10,958 nt of DNA from Prevotella sp. UBA1705 (lineage in GTDB: Bacteria; Bacteroidota; Bacteroidia; Bacteroidales; Bacteroidaceae): assembly GCA_002317385.1 (NCBI GenBank), contig DCJH01000045.1, positions 1 to 10,958 of the forward strand. Reading direction: 5' to 3'. Positions 1 to 6,496 of this stretch are shown piece by piece (within the stretch, counting starts at the first letter, position 1; each line of letters opens with the position of its first letter). Below the pieces are notes generated by a model. It made no database searches. It saw nothing but the letters and a program-made list of their open reading frames with translations, and had not been told where the DNA came from. The position numbers and the translations under genes are program-made.

Positions 1-285
1 ATTCAAGAAAAAAGTTTAGAAAAAGATGATAGCATAGGTGAAAGATTGATATGAGTCAAGCGAGATTTATAGGATACATTATTATATAAGTAACAGTTGG
101 AGGAAAAAGAGAAACGGAAAAAACTGGAGGGAGAGGCGGGGACGGCGGAAATTCATCCAAGCAGAAGCAGCACGAGGATGAGGAAAGAGCATGCGAGATT
201 CAAGAAAGGAAGGAAAAGAGGTGGAGATGGAATAAAAACAGGGAACTATGTAACTTTTCAAGAGCATACGACGTTTATCATTATA
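1..285. other. Gene-free upstream region, purine-rich on the + strand
   Basis: No gene is supported here. The stretch from about 100 to 245 is strikingly purine-rich on the + strand (runs of GGAGGAAAAAGAG type). The reading frame of the downstream protease stays open back to a TTG at 97, but the extension would be a Lys/Glu/Arg-rich leader placed in front of a normal signal peptide, so it is most likely untranslated. A TAACTTTT at 251-258 is one base off the Bacteroidota -7 box and is a weak candidate promoter for the gene at 286; no good -33 element is visible. The 10-mer ATTCAAGAAA occurs at 1-10 and 198-207, probably by chance. Confidence 0.55.
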
Positions 286-1464
286 ATGAAGAAAGCTTTT
301 GGAATTTTCATCCTACTGATAAGTTGGGCGAGTGCGGCAATGGCGCAGATGCACAACTATGACACCAATTTCCAGTATTCTCTCCGCCATTTTGTGGATA
401 CGATACCTATCGAAATTGAGAAGAATCAGATATTTGTTTGGGCCGAGATGAACGGTGAACGCCACCGATTCAACATCGATACCGGCTCGAGTCAGGGCTC
501 TATGTACCAAGGGGCGCACATTGGCAGCTGGACAGAACTGGGCAATGTGGTGAGCCGTGACGCCGCAGGCTATCGTGACACGGTGCGTGTGATTCAGCTT
601 CCACCGTTTAAACTGGGGCAGTTGGAGATTTCCAACTATGTGGCTTCGGTATTTCCCCGTCAGCACAGCAGGCTGAAATATGATGCCATATTGGGCTTCG
701 ACCTATTCAACAAAGGCCTTTGCTGCAAGATCGATGCCCGGCAGGGGTACATGATTATCACCGACCGACGCGACTTCTTCGACCTCGAACCGGGCTACGG
801 CCTGCGCTACCAGCTGAAATGGTTTGTGCCTTATCTGCTGGTGAGTCCGTTCAAACGCCACGTCGACCAAGTGCTGTTCGACACGGGCTCGCGGCAGTTG
901 TTCACGATGAACAAACAGAGTTTCGACGAGCATGCCTATAAGAGCAAGAACGTGGAGAGCCAAGTGGAAGGGCGCGCCGAGGGTGCCTTCGCCATCGGAC
1001 AGTTGGGGGCGGAGCGCACAGACGAGGTGGTATTCATGAACCTCGACCGCCTGAAATGGGATGAATTTGCCTTCAAGAACGTGCGAGCCATTACCACACA
1101 GGGCGCGAGCCGCATCGGAGCACAGATACTCAACTATGGAACGGTGACTATCAACGGATTCAGGAGGAAGATAACCTTCCAGCCCTACGATGGTGTGGAC
1201 AGCGTGGTGGTGAACAATCCCCTACCCCACATCGCCTACGTGCCGCGCCACGGGCAGCCCACCGTGGGCCTTATCCTCGAGGATTGCGACGAGTATCGGG
1301 CCGGATTGCGGCAGGGCGACACCATACTGGCCATAGACGGAAAGACCGTGTCGAGCTTCGGAGCCTTCACCGACTATCCCTTTGTGGAAGGGAGGGAATA
1401 TAGGCTGCTGGTGAGGACCAAGGAGGGAAGAGAGAGAGAGGTGAGGGTGATGCCCGCACCATGA
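286..1464 (+). CDS. Secreted retropepsin-like aspartyl protease with C-terminal PDZ domain
   Basis: A 392-residue exported protein. I chose the ATG at 286 because it opens a textbook signal peptide (Lys-Lys, a hydrophobic core, then AMA-Q near residues 18-21). Two aspartyl-protease half-domains follow. The first has DTGSS at 65-69 and a downstream ILGFDL at 135-140; the second has FDTGS at 198-202 and IGAQILNYG at 277-285. This arrangement suggests an internally duplicated, single-chain retropepsin fold with both catalytic Asp present (D65, D199). Residues about 326-390 form a PDZ-like domain (VGLILEDC, AGLRQGD, ILAIDGK), which in exported proteases usually binds substrate tails. It probably acts in the periplasm or at the outer membrane; the substrate is unknown. 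It stands alone, converging on the TPR gene at 1553. Two-domain aspartyl proteases with PDZ are common in Bacteroidota but few are characterised. Family call firm, role unknown. Confidence 0.85.
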   Translation: MKKAFGIFILLISWASAAMAQMHNYDTNFQYSLRHFVDTIPIEIEKNQIFVWAEMNGERHRFNIDTGSSQGSMYQGAHIGSWTELGNVVSRDAAGYRDTVRVIQLPPFKLGQLEISNYVASVFPRQHSRLKYDAILGFDLFNKGLCCKIDARQGYMIITDRRDFFDLEPGYGLRYQLKWFVPYLLVSPFKRHVDQVLFDTGSRQLFTMNKQSFDEHAYKSKNVESQVEGRAEGAFAIGQLGAERTDEVVFMNLDRLKWDEFAFKNVRAITTQGASRIGAQILNYGTVTINGFRRKITFQPYDGVDSVVVNNPLPHIAYVPRHGQPTVGLILEDCDEYRAGLRQGDTILAIDGKTVSSFGAFTDYPFVEGREYRLLVRTKEGREREVRVMPAP

Positions 1465-1467
1465 GCA

Positions 1468-1501
1468 CCCCCTCCCTCAGCCTCTCCCAAGAAGGAGAGG
1501 G
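1468..1501 (+). repeat. REP-like element: C-rich tail plus hairpin
   Basis: A C-rich tail (CCCCCTCCCTCAG, 1468-1480) precedes a perfect 7-bp stem, CCTCTCC (1481-1487) and GGAGAGG (1494-1500), with a 6-nt loop. It lies between two convergent genes. The plan, a C-rich 5' tail followed by a hairpin, matches the element at 4401-4430 read on its own strand, so both may belong to a dispersed palindromic repeat class. It could also help end transcription from both sides, but there is no T-run after the stem. Confidence 0.5.
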
Positions 1502-1552
1502 AAATAGGAGGGAAGAGGGAAGAAATCGGAGATAAGAAATATTGAAAAAGGG

Positions 1553-2602
1553 CTACTTCATGCGCTTGCGGACATCGGCGATGAGGAGCTGGAGGTCGGG
1601 GGAAGGCTCGCGCTCGGCAGAGGCCAACCGGAGGAAAGACCGATAGAAGGGCAGGGCCTGAGCACGGTCGCCTGTGGCATCGAGGCATACCGCCAGATAA
1701 TAATAGGTGGTGATCGACTTCGGGTCGTAGCCCAGCGCCTGCCTGAAAGCCTTTGCGGCCGAGGAATAATCGGCACGGGCATAGCGACTCTCGGCTATGC
1801 CACGATAGCAGGTGAACATCTGAAAACTATCGGGAAGAAGTAAAGAGAGCGATTGTTCAAAACACTGTTGTGCTTCGTCATATTGTCTCAAGGCATTGAG
1901 CACCGCACCCTGATGATAGAGCGCACCGGCCATCGAGCCACCCGAAATGTCGATGGCTTGCTGGAAAATGTCGCGCGCCTTTTCGAGCGACTGCTGCCGC
2001 TCATAGCATACTCCAAGATTGAACAGCCCCATGTAGGTGGTGTCGCCAGCCGCCAACAACTCCTCATAGCCATTTTTGGCCAGGTCGAATTCCCTATCGA
2101 TGAAGTAGGCGTCGGCCAGCACCCGGTTCACGGCGAGGTTGCCGTGGTCCTTGAACCAATAGCGCACGCACACCATCTGTGCCTGCCCGGCCTGGTTGCT
2201 CACATTGTAAGCTTGTCCCAATTCTGCCACAATCTCACCGTCCATGGGGTATCGGTCGATAATCTTTTGTCCCCACGCCTTCTGCAAAGCGGGGCGCGAC
2301 AGAGTCTTGTAGCAATAGAAAATCTCACGCATGGTTTTATGGTCGAGGCTGTCGTCAGGCAGCGGCTTCACGATGTTGATGCACCGCTGATAGTCGTGCC
2401 GGCGATAATGGCACTCGGCCAGGCGCATTCTCACGGCCGCATTGTCGGTCTCCTTGAATGCCTTTTCATAGTGCTGCAGCGCGAGATAGAGATTGAACTC
2501 CTCCATACACGAGTCGCCGATTGCCATCTCCCGAAGGTTGTCTGCACCCGCGCGGGCACAGACAATCAACAGGAAGAAAGCCAATAAAAGACCTTTCTTC
2601 AT
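1553..2602 (-). CDS. Exported tetratricopeptide repeat (TPR) protein
   Basis: A 349-residue protein and last gene of the BlaI-BlaR1 operon; its start lies 17 bp after the stop of the M56 gene. The ATG at 2602 is preferred over an in-frame GTG one codon upstream. Residues 1-20 are a signal peptide (Lys-Lys, a strong hydrophobic run, ARAGA before Asp); the Cys at 15 is preceded by Val, so this is not a good lipobox. The rest is helical TPR material. The clearest units are around AEL..AYN, LFNLGVCYE, ALYHQGAVLNALRQYDEAQ, AESRYARADYSSAAKAF and YYYLAVCLDATGDRAQAL, with the typical small and aromatic residue spacing. TPRs are protein-binding scaffolds, so it may link the M56/TonB protein to a periplasmic partner. 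That is inferred from the operon only; no enzymatic motif is visible. Confidence 0.82.
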   Translation of the reverse strand: MKKGLLLAFFLLIVCARAGADNLREMAIGDSCMEEFNLYLALQHYEKAFKETDNAAVRMRLAECHYRRHDYQRCINIVKPLPDDSLDHKTMREIFYCYKTLSRPALQKAWGQKIIDRYPMDGEIVAELGQAYNVSNQAGQAQMVCVRYWFKDHGNLAVNRVLADAYFIDREFDLAKNGYEELLAAGDTTYMGLFNLGVCYERQQSLEKARDIFQQAIDISGGSMAGALYHQGAVLNALRQYDEAQQCFEQSLSLLLPDSFQMFTCYRGIAESRYARADYSSAAKAFRQALGYDPKSITTYYYLAVCLDATGDRAQALPFYRSFLRLASAEREPSPDLQLLIADVRKRMK

Positions 2603-2619
2603 CACTGAGAGAGAATTAT

Positions 2620-4383
2620 CTATTGTAATTTGAAACTGATAGGAATGGTCACCATGACCTCCTTGCCAGTCGCATTGAACTTGGACAGGCCGTGGGCAAT
2701 GCGGCGAGCCTCCTTGGCGAGGGCGGCCTGGCCCTCAGCCTTCTCGGCTACCGACGCCTGATTGTCCTTGTTGGCATAGCCCACTACATCGACCTTGCCC
2801 TGGATGTTCTGCCCCTTGCTTTCCGAAAGTGCCACATCCTGCACGTCGTAGGACCCGTCGGCATTCACCTTCAGGATGGCGTAGTACACGCCCTCGGCGC
2901 CCACTTTCTGAGCCTCGGCGGGATATTTCACGTTCTGCATCAGGTAGTTCATCAGCGCAGCCTGTCCTCCGGGATAATACGCAGAGATGAAATCTTCCTG
3001 GGAAGAAGCCTTGATGGCAGGAACCGACATACCACCGGAGAGCTTGAAGGATATGGGTACGTTGTATTTCACGTTCACCGGCTTACCCTTATTGATGCCC
3101 GGCGTCCAATGAGGCATGGACGAAACTACCCTGACGGCCTCTGCATCGAGCCTCGGGTCTACACCCCTGACGATATGAACATCTGTGACAGAGCCATCTT
3201 TCAGCACGACAAACTGCACGACAACGCGGCCCTGGATGCCCTCCTTGTGGCATTCTGCAGGATATTTCACGTTCGCAGCCAAATACTGCATCAGCTTAAC
3301 GGTCCCGCCAGGGAAGCTGGGCATCCGTTCCACCACATCGAAGACCTTCCCCACGCTCTGCTCTGCGGCTGCCACACTGTCTGGCGAAGCCACCTCCAGC
3401 TGCTCCTCCTGCTGCTCTGTCAAAGCCTCGGGGGCAGTTTCCTGAAGGGTCATCCTACTGTTGAGCAGGCGGTGGGTCTGCTTCGAAAGATGGGAGATGA
3501 CCGGGAGATCCTCGCTGAGAGTACGTGCAATCATCTCGATATTGCTCACGGCCAGCAGTCCGGCGGCCAGCGGAATGAAAAGGAGATACTTGGCTTTTCC
3601 TATTTCATGGGTACGACGTTTGTTCATCATTTTAATTCGATTTTTAAGCGGTAAGACATTGAAATTATTGGTCAGATCACGCTTTCCAGGGTGATAGGCC
3701 AAGCCGAGCAGGTGGTACTGATAAGGTTTGCGCGCATTTCCCTCATCGAGCACGGCCTCGTCGGCCAGATATTCCAGATTGAGACGTATCTCACGCTTCA
3801 TGAGATAGCAGAAAGGATTGAACCAGTTGACCACGCAGAAGAGCTCTGCCACCACCACGTCGAGCGAGTGAAGCTGGGTGGCATGGGCCTGTTCGTGCAC
3901 CAGAATCTCGTGGAGCTGGTCGGGCGACTGCGCCCCGGGGCACACGAAAATCCAGTGGAAAAAGGAGAACGGACTATGGTTGTCGCTGAGCCGATGCACC
4001 TCCACGCCCTCCATGGTGTCTACCGGAGTGGTGTAGGCCTGGCGCAGGATGCTGCCCAACTGGAACAGAAACCGCAGGCCGAGCGCCGCCACTCCTGCCC
4101 AGTAGACGGCCATTAGGCCATCCATCCACGTGAATGTGGGGGCGGGGGCATATACCGGCACCACCGGCAGCACATAGTCGGCATAGACCGTGGCCATGCC
4201 CACGACTGTGGCGTTGCCCTCCAACAGCCATTGTATGTTGGTCATCGGCACGAGCAAACTCACGGCAAGGATGCCCCACAACGCTATGCGTCGATAGCCA
4301 AAGAAGGTGTCGCGCGTCATCATGAGCCGATAGAATCCGTAGAGCAACATGAGCGCAAAGTTGAGTTTTAAGAGGTATATCAT
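2620..4383 (-). CDS. BlaR1-like M56 membrane metalloprotease with two TonB-C domains
   Basis: A 587-residue membrane protein. Hydrophobic segments lie near residues 2-22, 33-50 and 87-110. The zinc-protease motif HEQAH is at 163-167, and EYLAD at 204-208 supplies the probable third ligand (E204). A further membrane span (about 265-285) precedes the C-terminal half. In classical BlaR1 the extracellular part is a penicillin-binding sensor. Here it is replaced by two copies of a TonB C-terminal-like domain, about 347-448 and 463-587. The copies align clearly: FPGG..KLM.YL..NVKYPAE against YPGG..ALM.YL..NVKYPAE, each ending in PISFKL. The second has a divergent middle. Family knowledge says M56 proteases respond to an envelope signal and inactivate the partner BlaI repressor, which is encoded 93 bp upstream. 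No penicillin-binding domain is present, so beta-lactam sensing should not be assumed. Confidence 0.87.
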   Translation of the reverse strand: MIYLLKLNFALMLLYGFYRLMMTRDTFFGYRRIALWGILAVSLLVPMTNIQWLLEGNATVVGMATVYADYVLPVVPVYAPAPTFTWMDGLMAVYWAGVAALGLRFLFQLGSILRQAYTTPVDTMEGVEVHRLSDNHSPFSFFHWIFVCPGAQSPDQLHEILVHEQAHATQLHSLDVVVAELFCVVNWFNPFCYLMKREIRLNLEYLADEAVLDEGNARKPYQYHLLGLAYHPGKRDLTNNFNVLPLKNRIKMMNKRRTHEIGKAKYLLFIPLAAGLLAVSNIEMIARTLSEDLPVISHLSKQTHRLLNSRMTLQETAPEALTEQQEEQLEVASPDSVAAAEQSVGKVFDVVERMPSFPGGTVKLMQYLAANVKYPAECHKEGIQGRVVVQFVVLKDGSVTDVHIVRGVDPRLDAEAVRVVSSMPHWTPGINKGKPVNVKYNVPISFKLSGGMSVPAIKASSQEDFISAYYPGGQAALMNYLMQNVKYPAEAQKVGAEGVYYAILKVNADGSYDVQDVALSESKGQNIQGKVDVVGYANKDNQASVAEKAEGQAALAKEARRIAHGLSKFNATGKEVMVTIPISFKLQ

Positions 4384-4400
4384 GGCTGTTTCTTGTTGTT

Positions 4401-4430
4401 TAAGCCCCCTAAGTTAGGGGGTTGGGGGTC
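4401..4430 (-). repeat. REP-like palindromic repeat between blaI- and blaR1-type genes
   Basis: The stem is CCCCCTAA (4405-4412) and TTAGGGGG (4414-4421), 8 bp around a single central base, flanked by a second G5 run at 4424-4428. On the minus strand it reads as a C-rich tail (ACCCCCAA) followed by the hairpin, a form I recognise as a common dispersed intergenic repeat in Bacteroidota. It lies inside the operon, in the 93-bp gap between the repressor and protease genes, so the hairpin would be in their shared transcript and could affect relative expression. Confidence 0.6.
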
Positions 4431-4476
4431 TGAGCAACTGCCTCGCCCCCGATAATGGGTTGTCGATTGTTTCTCT

Positions 4477-4878
4477 CTACTGGGCAGTATCCTCGCCTCC
4501 CTCTTGCTGAGCGCTCAGGGGCGAGGCCTCTATCTCCTCGATAATCTCCCGCAGATCCTGCTCCGAGAGCTTCTCGTCTTTGGCAAAGAAGGTGACCATC
4601 TCCTTGAACGAGTTGCGGAAATAGTCGCGCACGAAGCCCGACATAAACCGCTTCTTGTAGTCGTTCTCGGCAATGGCAGGCTCGTAGACATAGGCCTTGC
4701 CGTCTTTCTTCTGGGCCACGTAGGCCTTGCGCTTGAGCTTGGCGATGACCGAAGCCACGGTGGTATAGGGCGGTTGAGGTTCGGGCAAGAGCTCCACCAC
4801 TTCCTTCACGCCACACTGTCCCAACTGCCAGATGGCCTTCATCACGTCTTCTTCTTGTTTAGTCAGTTTTTCCATCAT
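4477..4878 (-). CDS. BlaI/MecI/CopY-family transcriptional repressor
   Basis: A 133-residue protein, the usual length for this family. The N-terminal winged helix-turn-helix spans about 3-75. It begins with the family signature LTKQEEDVMKAIW and has the recognition-helix region PPYTTVASVIAKLKRKAYV at 36-54. The acidic C-terminal third is the expected dimerisation region. Two adjacent ATGs (4878 and 4875) are possible starts. The family represses its own operon by binding dyads as a dimer, and is inactivated by the cognate BlaR1-type protease, here the next gene. A 21-bp palindrome overlaps the operon promoter just upstream, and its core recurs at 4972-4986. No beta-lactamase gene is visible, so the regulated function is unknown beyond this operon. 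Confident in the family, not in any antibiotic-resistance role. Confidence 0.92.
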   Translation of the reverse strand: MMEKLTKQEEDVMKAIWQLGQCGVKEVVELLPEPQPPYTTVASVIAKLKRKAYVAQKKDGKAYVYEPAIAENDYKKRFMSGFVRDYFRNSFKEMVTFFAKDEKLSEQDLREIIEEIEASPLSAQQEGGEDTAQ

Positions 4879-4894
4879 ATTTTGTTTACCTTCG

Positions 4895-4926
4895 CAAATC
4901 TACGAAACTTTCGTAGATACCACAAT
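4895..4926 (-). promoter_or_regulatory. Promoter of the BlaI-BlaR1-TPR operon
   Basis: On the minus strand, an ATTG at 4926-4923 is followed after 20 bases by TAGATTTG at 4902-4895. The latter matches the Bacteroidota -7 consensus TAnnTTTG exactly, and the spacer length is typical. Transcription would begin about 10 bases before the ATG at 4878, giving a very short leader. Confidence 0.7.
4898..4918. promoter_or_regulatory. Operator 1: perfect 21-bp palindrome, probable BlaI site
   Basis: Arms ATCTACGAAA (4898-4907) and TTTCGTAGAT (4909-4918) are perfect inverted repeats around a central C. It fills the spacer and overlaps the -7 box of the operon promoter, so a bound dimer would block RNA polymerase. 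Assignment to the BlaI-type repressor rests on position and dyad form. Confidence 0.75.
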
Positions 4927-4971
4927 GATTTTAGTGTTAATAAATACAAACACAGTTGTAATTTAACATAT

Positions 4972-4986
4972 TACGAAGTATTCGTA
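4972..4986. promoter_or_regulatory. Operator 2: TACGAA-N3-TTCGTA dyad
   Basis: TACGAA (4972-4977), GTA, TTCGTA (4981-4986) has the same half-sites and 3-bp spacer as the core of operator 1 (4901-4915). The centres are 71 bp apart, close to seven helical turns. It lies upstream of the -33 element and could allow cooperative binding or looping. Confidence 0.7.
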
Positions 4987-5192
4987 GATAGTTCCCCACC
5001 CAATATCTTCCCTTGTAACAGGCTATAAAAGCCCGAGGCAAACCCCTCGTCAAGCCCTGCAACGAACGTCTTTACCTTATTTATAAAGCGCCCGCGCATA
5101 GATACCGCCCCAATCCAACGAGGCTACCCCCCCGCGAGGAGGCCGCCATCAACCCCGCAGCACAGCGGAAATGCGAGATTTTCGGCCCATAG
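4987..5192. other. Intergenic stretch with no recognised feature
   Basis: Between the second operator and the HAD promoter I see no gene, RNA or strong hairpin. There is a weak 5-bp stem at 5034-5049 and C-rich tracts around 5125-5160. TTGTAACAG at 5013-5021 matches the Pho-box-like unit found at 10098-10137, but it has no 11-bp partners. Confidence 0.5.
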
Positions 5193-5224
5193 CTTGTAGA
5201 CCCAGAAATATTAACGTAACTTTG
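5193..5224 (+). promoter_or_regulatory. Promoter of the HAD phosphatase gene
   Basis: CTTG at 5193-5196 is followed after 20 bases by TAACTTTG at 5217-5224, an exact TAnnTTTG -7 box. Transcription should start near 5231, before the ATG at 5248. This also argues against the in-frame GTG at 5224 as a start. Confidence 0.7.
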
Positions 5225-5247
5225 TGGTGGACCAATTATCCACACCC

Positions 5248-6027
5248 ATGAGTACTAAAGCATTGTTTTTCGATATAGACGGAACGCTCGTCAGCTTCCG
5301 CACCCACGTCATTCCACAGTCGGCGGTCGATGCCTTGAGCAGGGCCAAGGAGCAGGGGATCATGATATTTATCTCCACAGGGCGGCCTGTGCCGTTCATC
5401 GTCAACCTGAAACAGATAGCCCATCTCATCGACGGCTACATCACCACCAATGGTGCCCACTGCTTCATCGGGCAGAAAACCGTGAGCTGCCACAGCATCG
5501 GCAAGGACGACATCGGGCGTGTGCTCGATCAGTGCCGGCAGTGGGACGCACCCTGCATCGTGGTGGGCAAGGACCATATCGGCGTGTTCAATCCCAAGCC
5601 CGTCATCGAAGCGGCCTTCCAGCAGGGCCTGGGCCTCGAAGACTTTCGGTTTACACCTCTTGAGACGGTGCTCTCGGAGCCTGTGCTCCAGCTCACGCCC
5701 TTCATCTCGACCGGGCAGGAAGCCGAGCTCATGCCCACACTCTCGGCCTGCACGTCGGGTCGCTGGACGCCTGTTTTCACCGACATCACCCACGTCAAAG
5801 CCGACAAAGGCAAGGCGCTGCTCTCCATGGCGGCCTTCCTCGACCTCAACATCGACGAGACCATGGCCTTCGGCGACGGGGGCAACGACATCTCCATCAT
5901 CCGACAGGCGGGCATCGGCGTGGCTATGGGCAATGCCGGCGACGAGGTGAAACAGCATGCCGACTTCGTGACGGCCAGTGTCGACGAAGACGGCGTGAAG
6001 CTGGCCTTGGAGCGTTTCCTCGACTAA
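5248..6027 (+). CDS. Cof-type HAD-superfamily phosphatase
   Basis: A 259-residue cytoplasmic hydrolase with all four HAD motifs in order. Motif I is FFDIDGT (nucleophile D9, acid/base D11). Motif II is ISTGRP (T44). Motif III is the Lys of KADKGKA (K187). Motif IV is FGDGGNDI (D210, D214). The cap between about 80 and 180, together with the overall length, fits the Cof/class IIB subfamily. These enzymes use Mg2+ to remove phosphate from small phosphometabolites such as sugar phosphates, nucleotides or cofactor precursors; specificity cannot be read from sequence. The ATG at 5248 is chosen because an in-frame GTG at 5224 lies inside the promoter. It is monocistronic, between the divergent BlaI operon and the convergent sensor kinase. 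A link to phosphate metabolism is possible but not shown. Confidence 0.9.
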   Translation: MSTKALFFDIDGTLVSFRTHVIPQSAVDALSRAKEQGIMIFISTGRPVPFIVNLKQIAHLIDGYITTNGAHCFIGQKTVSCHSIGKDDIGRVLDQCRQWDAPCIVVGKDHIGVFNPKPVIEAAFQQGLGLEDFRFTPLETVLSEPVLQLTPFISTGQEAELMPTLSACTSGRWTPVFTDITHVKADKGKALLSMAAFLDLNIDETMAFGDGGNDISIIRQAGIGVAMGNAGDEVKQHADFVTASVDEDGVKLALERFLD

Positions 6028-6129
6028 ACGGGCACGCCGTCAGCCCTTCTCTTTCCATGCAGCGCAGGTCATCGGCCTTGCGCTGCTCCCTCTCTCCCAC
6101 CCTCACTCCCAGTTTTTGCCCCCTGAAAA

Positions 6130-6156
6130 CTATGCGCACTCACCGCAGGCGCATAG
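6130..6156 (+). terminator. Possible terminator hairpin downstream of the HAD gene
   Basis: CTATGCGC (6130-6137) and GCGCATAG (6149-6156) form a perfect 8-bp stem with an 11-nt loop, about 100 bases after the HAD stop. An A/T-rich tract follows (CATTTATCAATTATATTT), but not a clean T-run, so the terminator call is tentative. Confidence 0.4.
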
Positions 6157-6244
6157 GCCATTTATCAATTATATTTATCTAAAAACGAGACTTACAAACA
6201 GTCACGAATAAAACTTTACATCCCCTCGAACAGGCCATTTCTAT

Positions 6245-6376
6245 GGGCTTTCGGGGCGATGAAGTGTAGATGTGTGGACGATAAGGTGCTTTTCGCAGTG
6301 CCTTTACTACCTTTTCGTGAGTCGAAAAGGCCTTTCTCGTGGGCCGAAAACAGCCCATTCCGAGGGCGAAAAGGTA
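6245..6376. repeat. Degenerate 22-bp tandem repeat (six units)
   Basis: Six consecutive 22-bp units can be laid out in register. CGA sits at 6257, 6279, 6323, 6345 and 6367 (exact multiples of 22; the unit at 6289-6310 lacks it), and CTTTTCG is at 6289 and 6311. The best units read as a dyad, CTTTTCGtgagtCGAAAAG. As a result CCTTTTCG (6310-6317) pairs with CGAAAAGG (6323-6330), and CTACCTTTTCG (6307-6317) pairs with CGAAAAGGTAG (6367-6377). Confidence 0.5.
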
Positions 6377-6444
6377 GGAATCGCAGCGTCTCGGAGTGTC
6401 AAGAAAATACAAGTGACTATGGCACAGGGGTTTGCAAAAGGCTT

Positions 6445-6496
6445 ATTTTCGGCGTATTTCGGGCCAAGATGGCTTTCTTTTGGAATACGCGAAAAT
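6445..6496. other. Long bulged stem-loop
   Basis: ATTTTCGGCGTATT (6445-6458) pairs with AATACGCGAAAAT (6484-6496) over 13 bp with one bulged G, enclosing a 25-nt loop that contains a smaller GCC/GGC pairing. It lies 75-125 bases beyond the sensor-kinase stop. It could be part of that gene's 3' end or of an unannotated RNA; no T-run follows on either strand. Confidence 0.45.

Noticed and set aside
51..89. Twelve-codon frame starting at ATG 51
   Set aside because: Too short, with no promoter or ribosome-binding support and no recognisable leader-peptide pattern.
97..285. N-terminal extension of the aspartyl protease back to a TTG at 97
   Set aside because: The frame is open, but the extension is low-complexity Lys/Glu/Arg from purine-rich DNA and would bury the obvious signal peptide that begins at 286.
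2692..3654. Plus-strand open frame of 320 codons
   Set aside because: It lies antisense within the M56/TonB gene, which has clear family motifs; no domain is seen in the antisense product.
2620..4878. Annotation as a beta-lactam resistance system (blaI/blaR1)
   Set aside because: The protease lacks a penicillin-binding sensor domain and no beta-lactamase is in the window; only family-level names are justified.
5029..5192. Possible tRNA or small RNA in the C/G-rich stretch before the HAD gene
   Set aside because: No cloverleaf, TTCGA-type arm or strong hairpin could be formed; only a 5-bp stem is present.
5224..5247. Upstream GTG start for the HAD phosphatase
   Set aside because: It overlaps the -7 box TAACTTTG, and the ATG at 5248 directly precedes the conserved first strand.
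6245..6376. CRISPR array
   Set aside because: The 22-bp units are contiguous and diverged throughout; there are no near-identical repeats with unique spacers and no cas genes.
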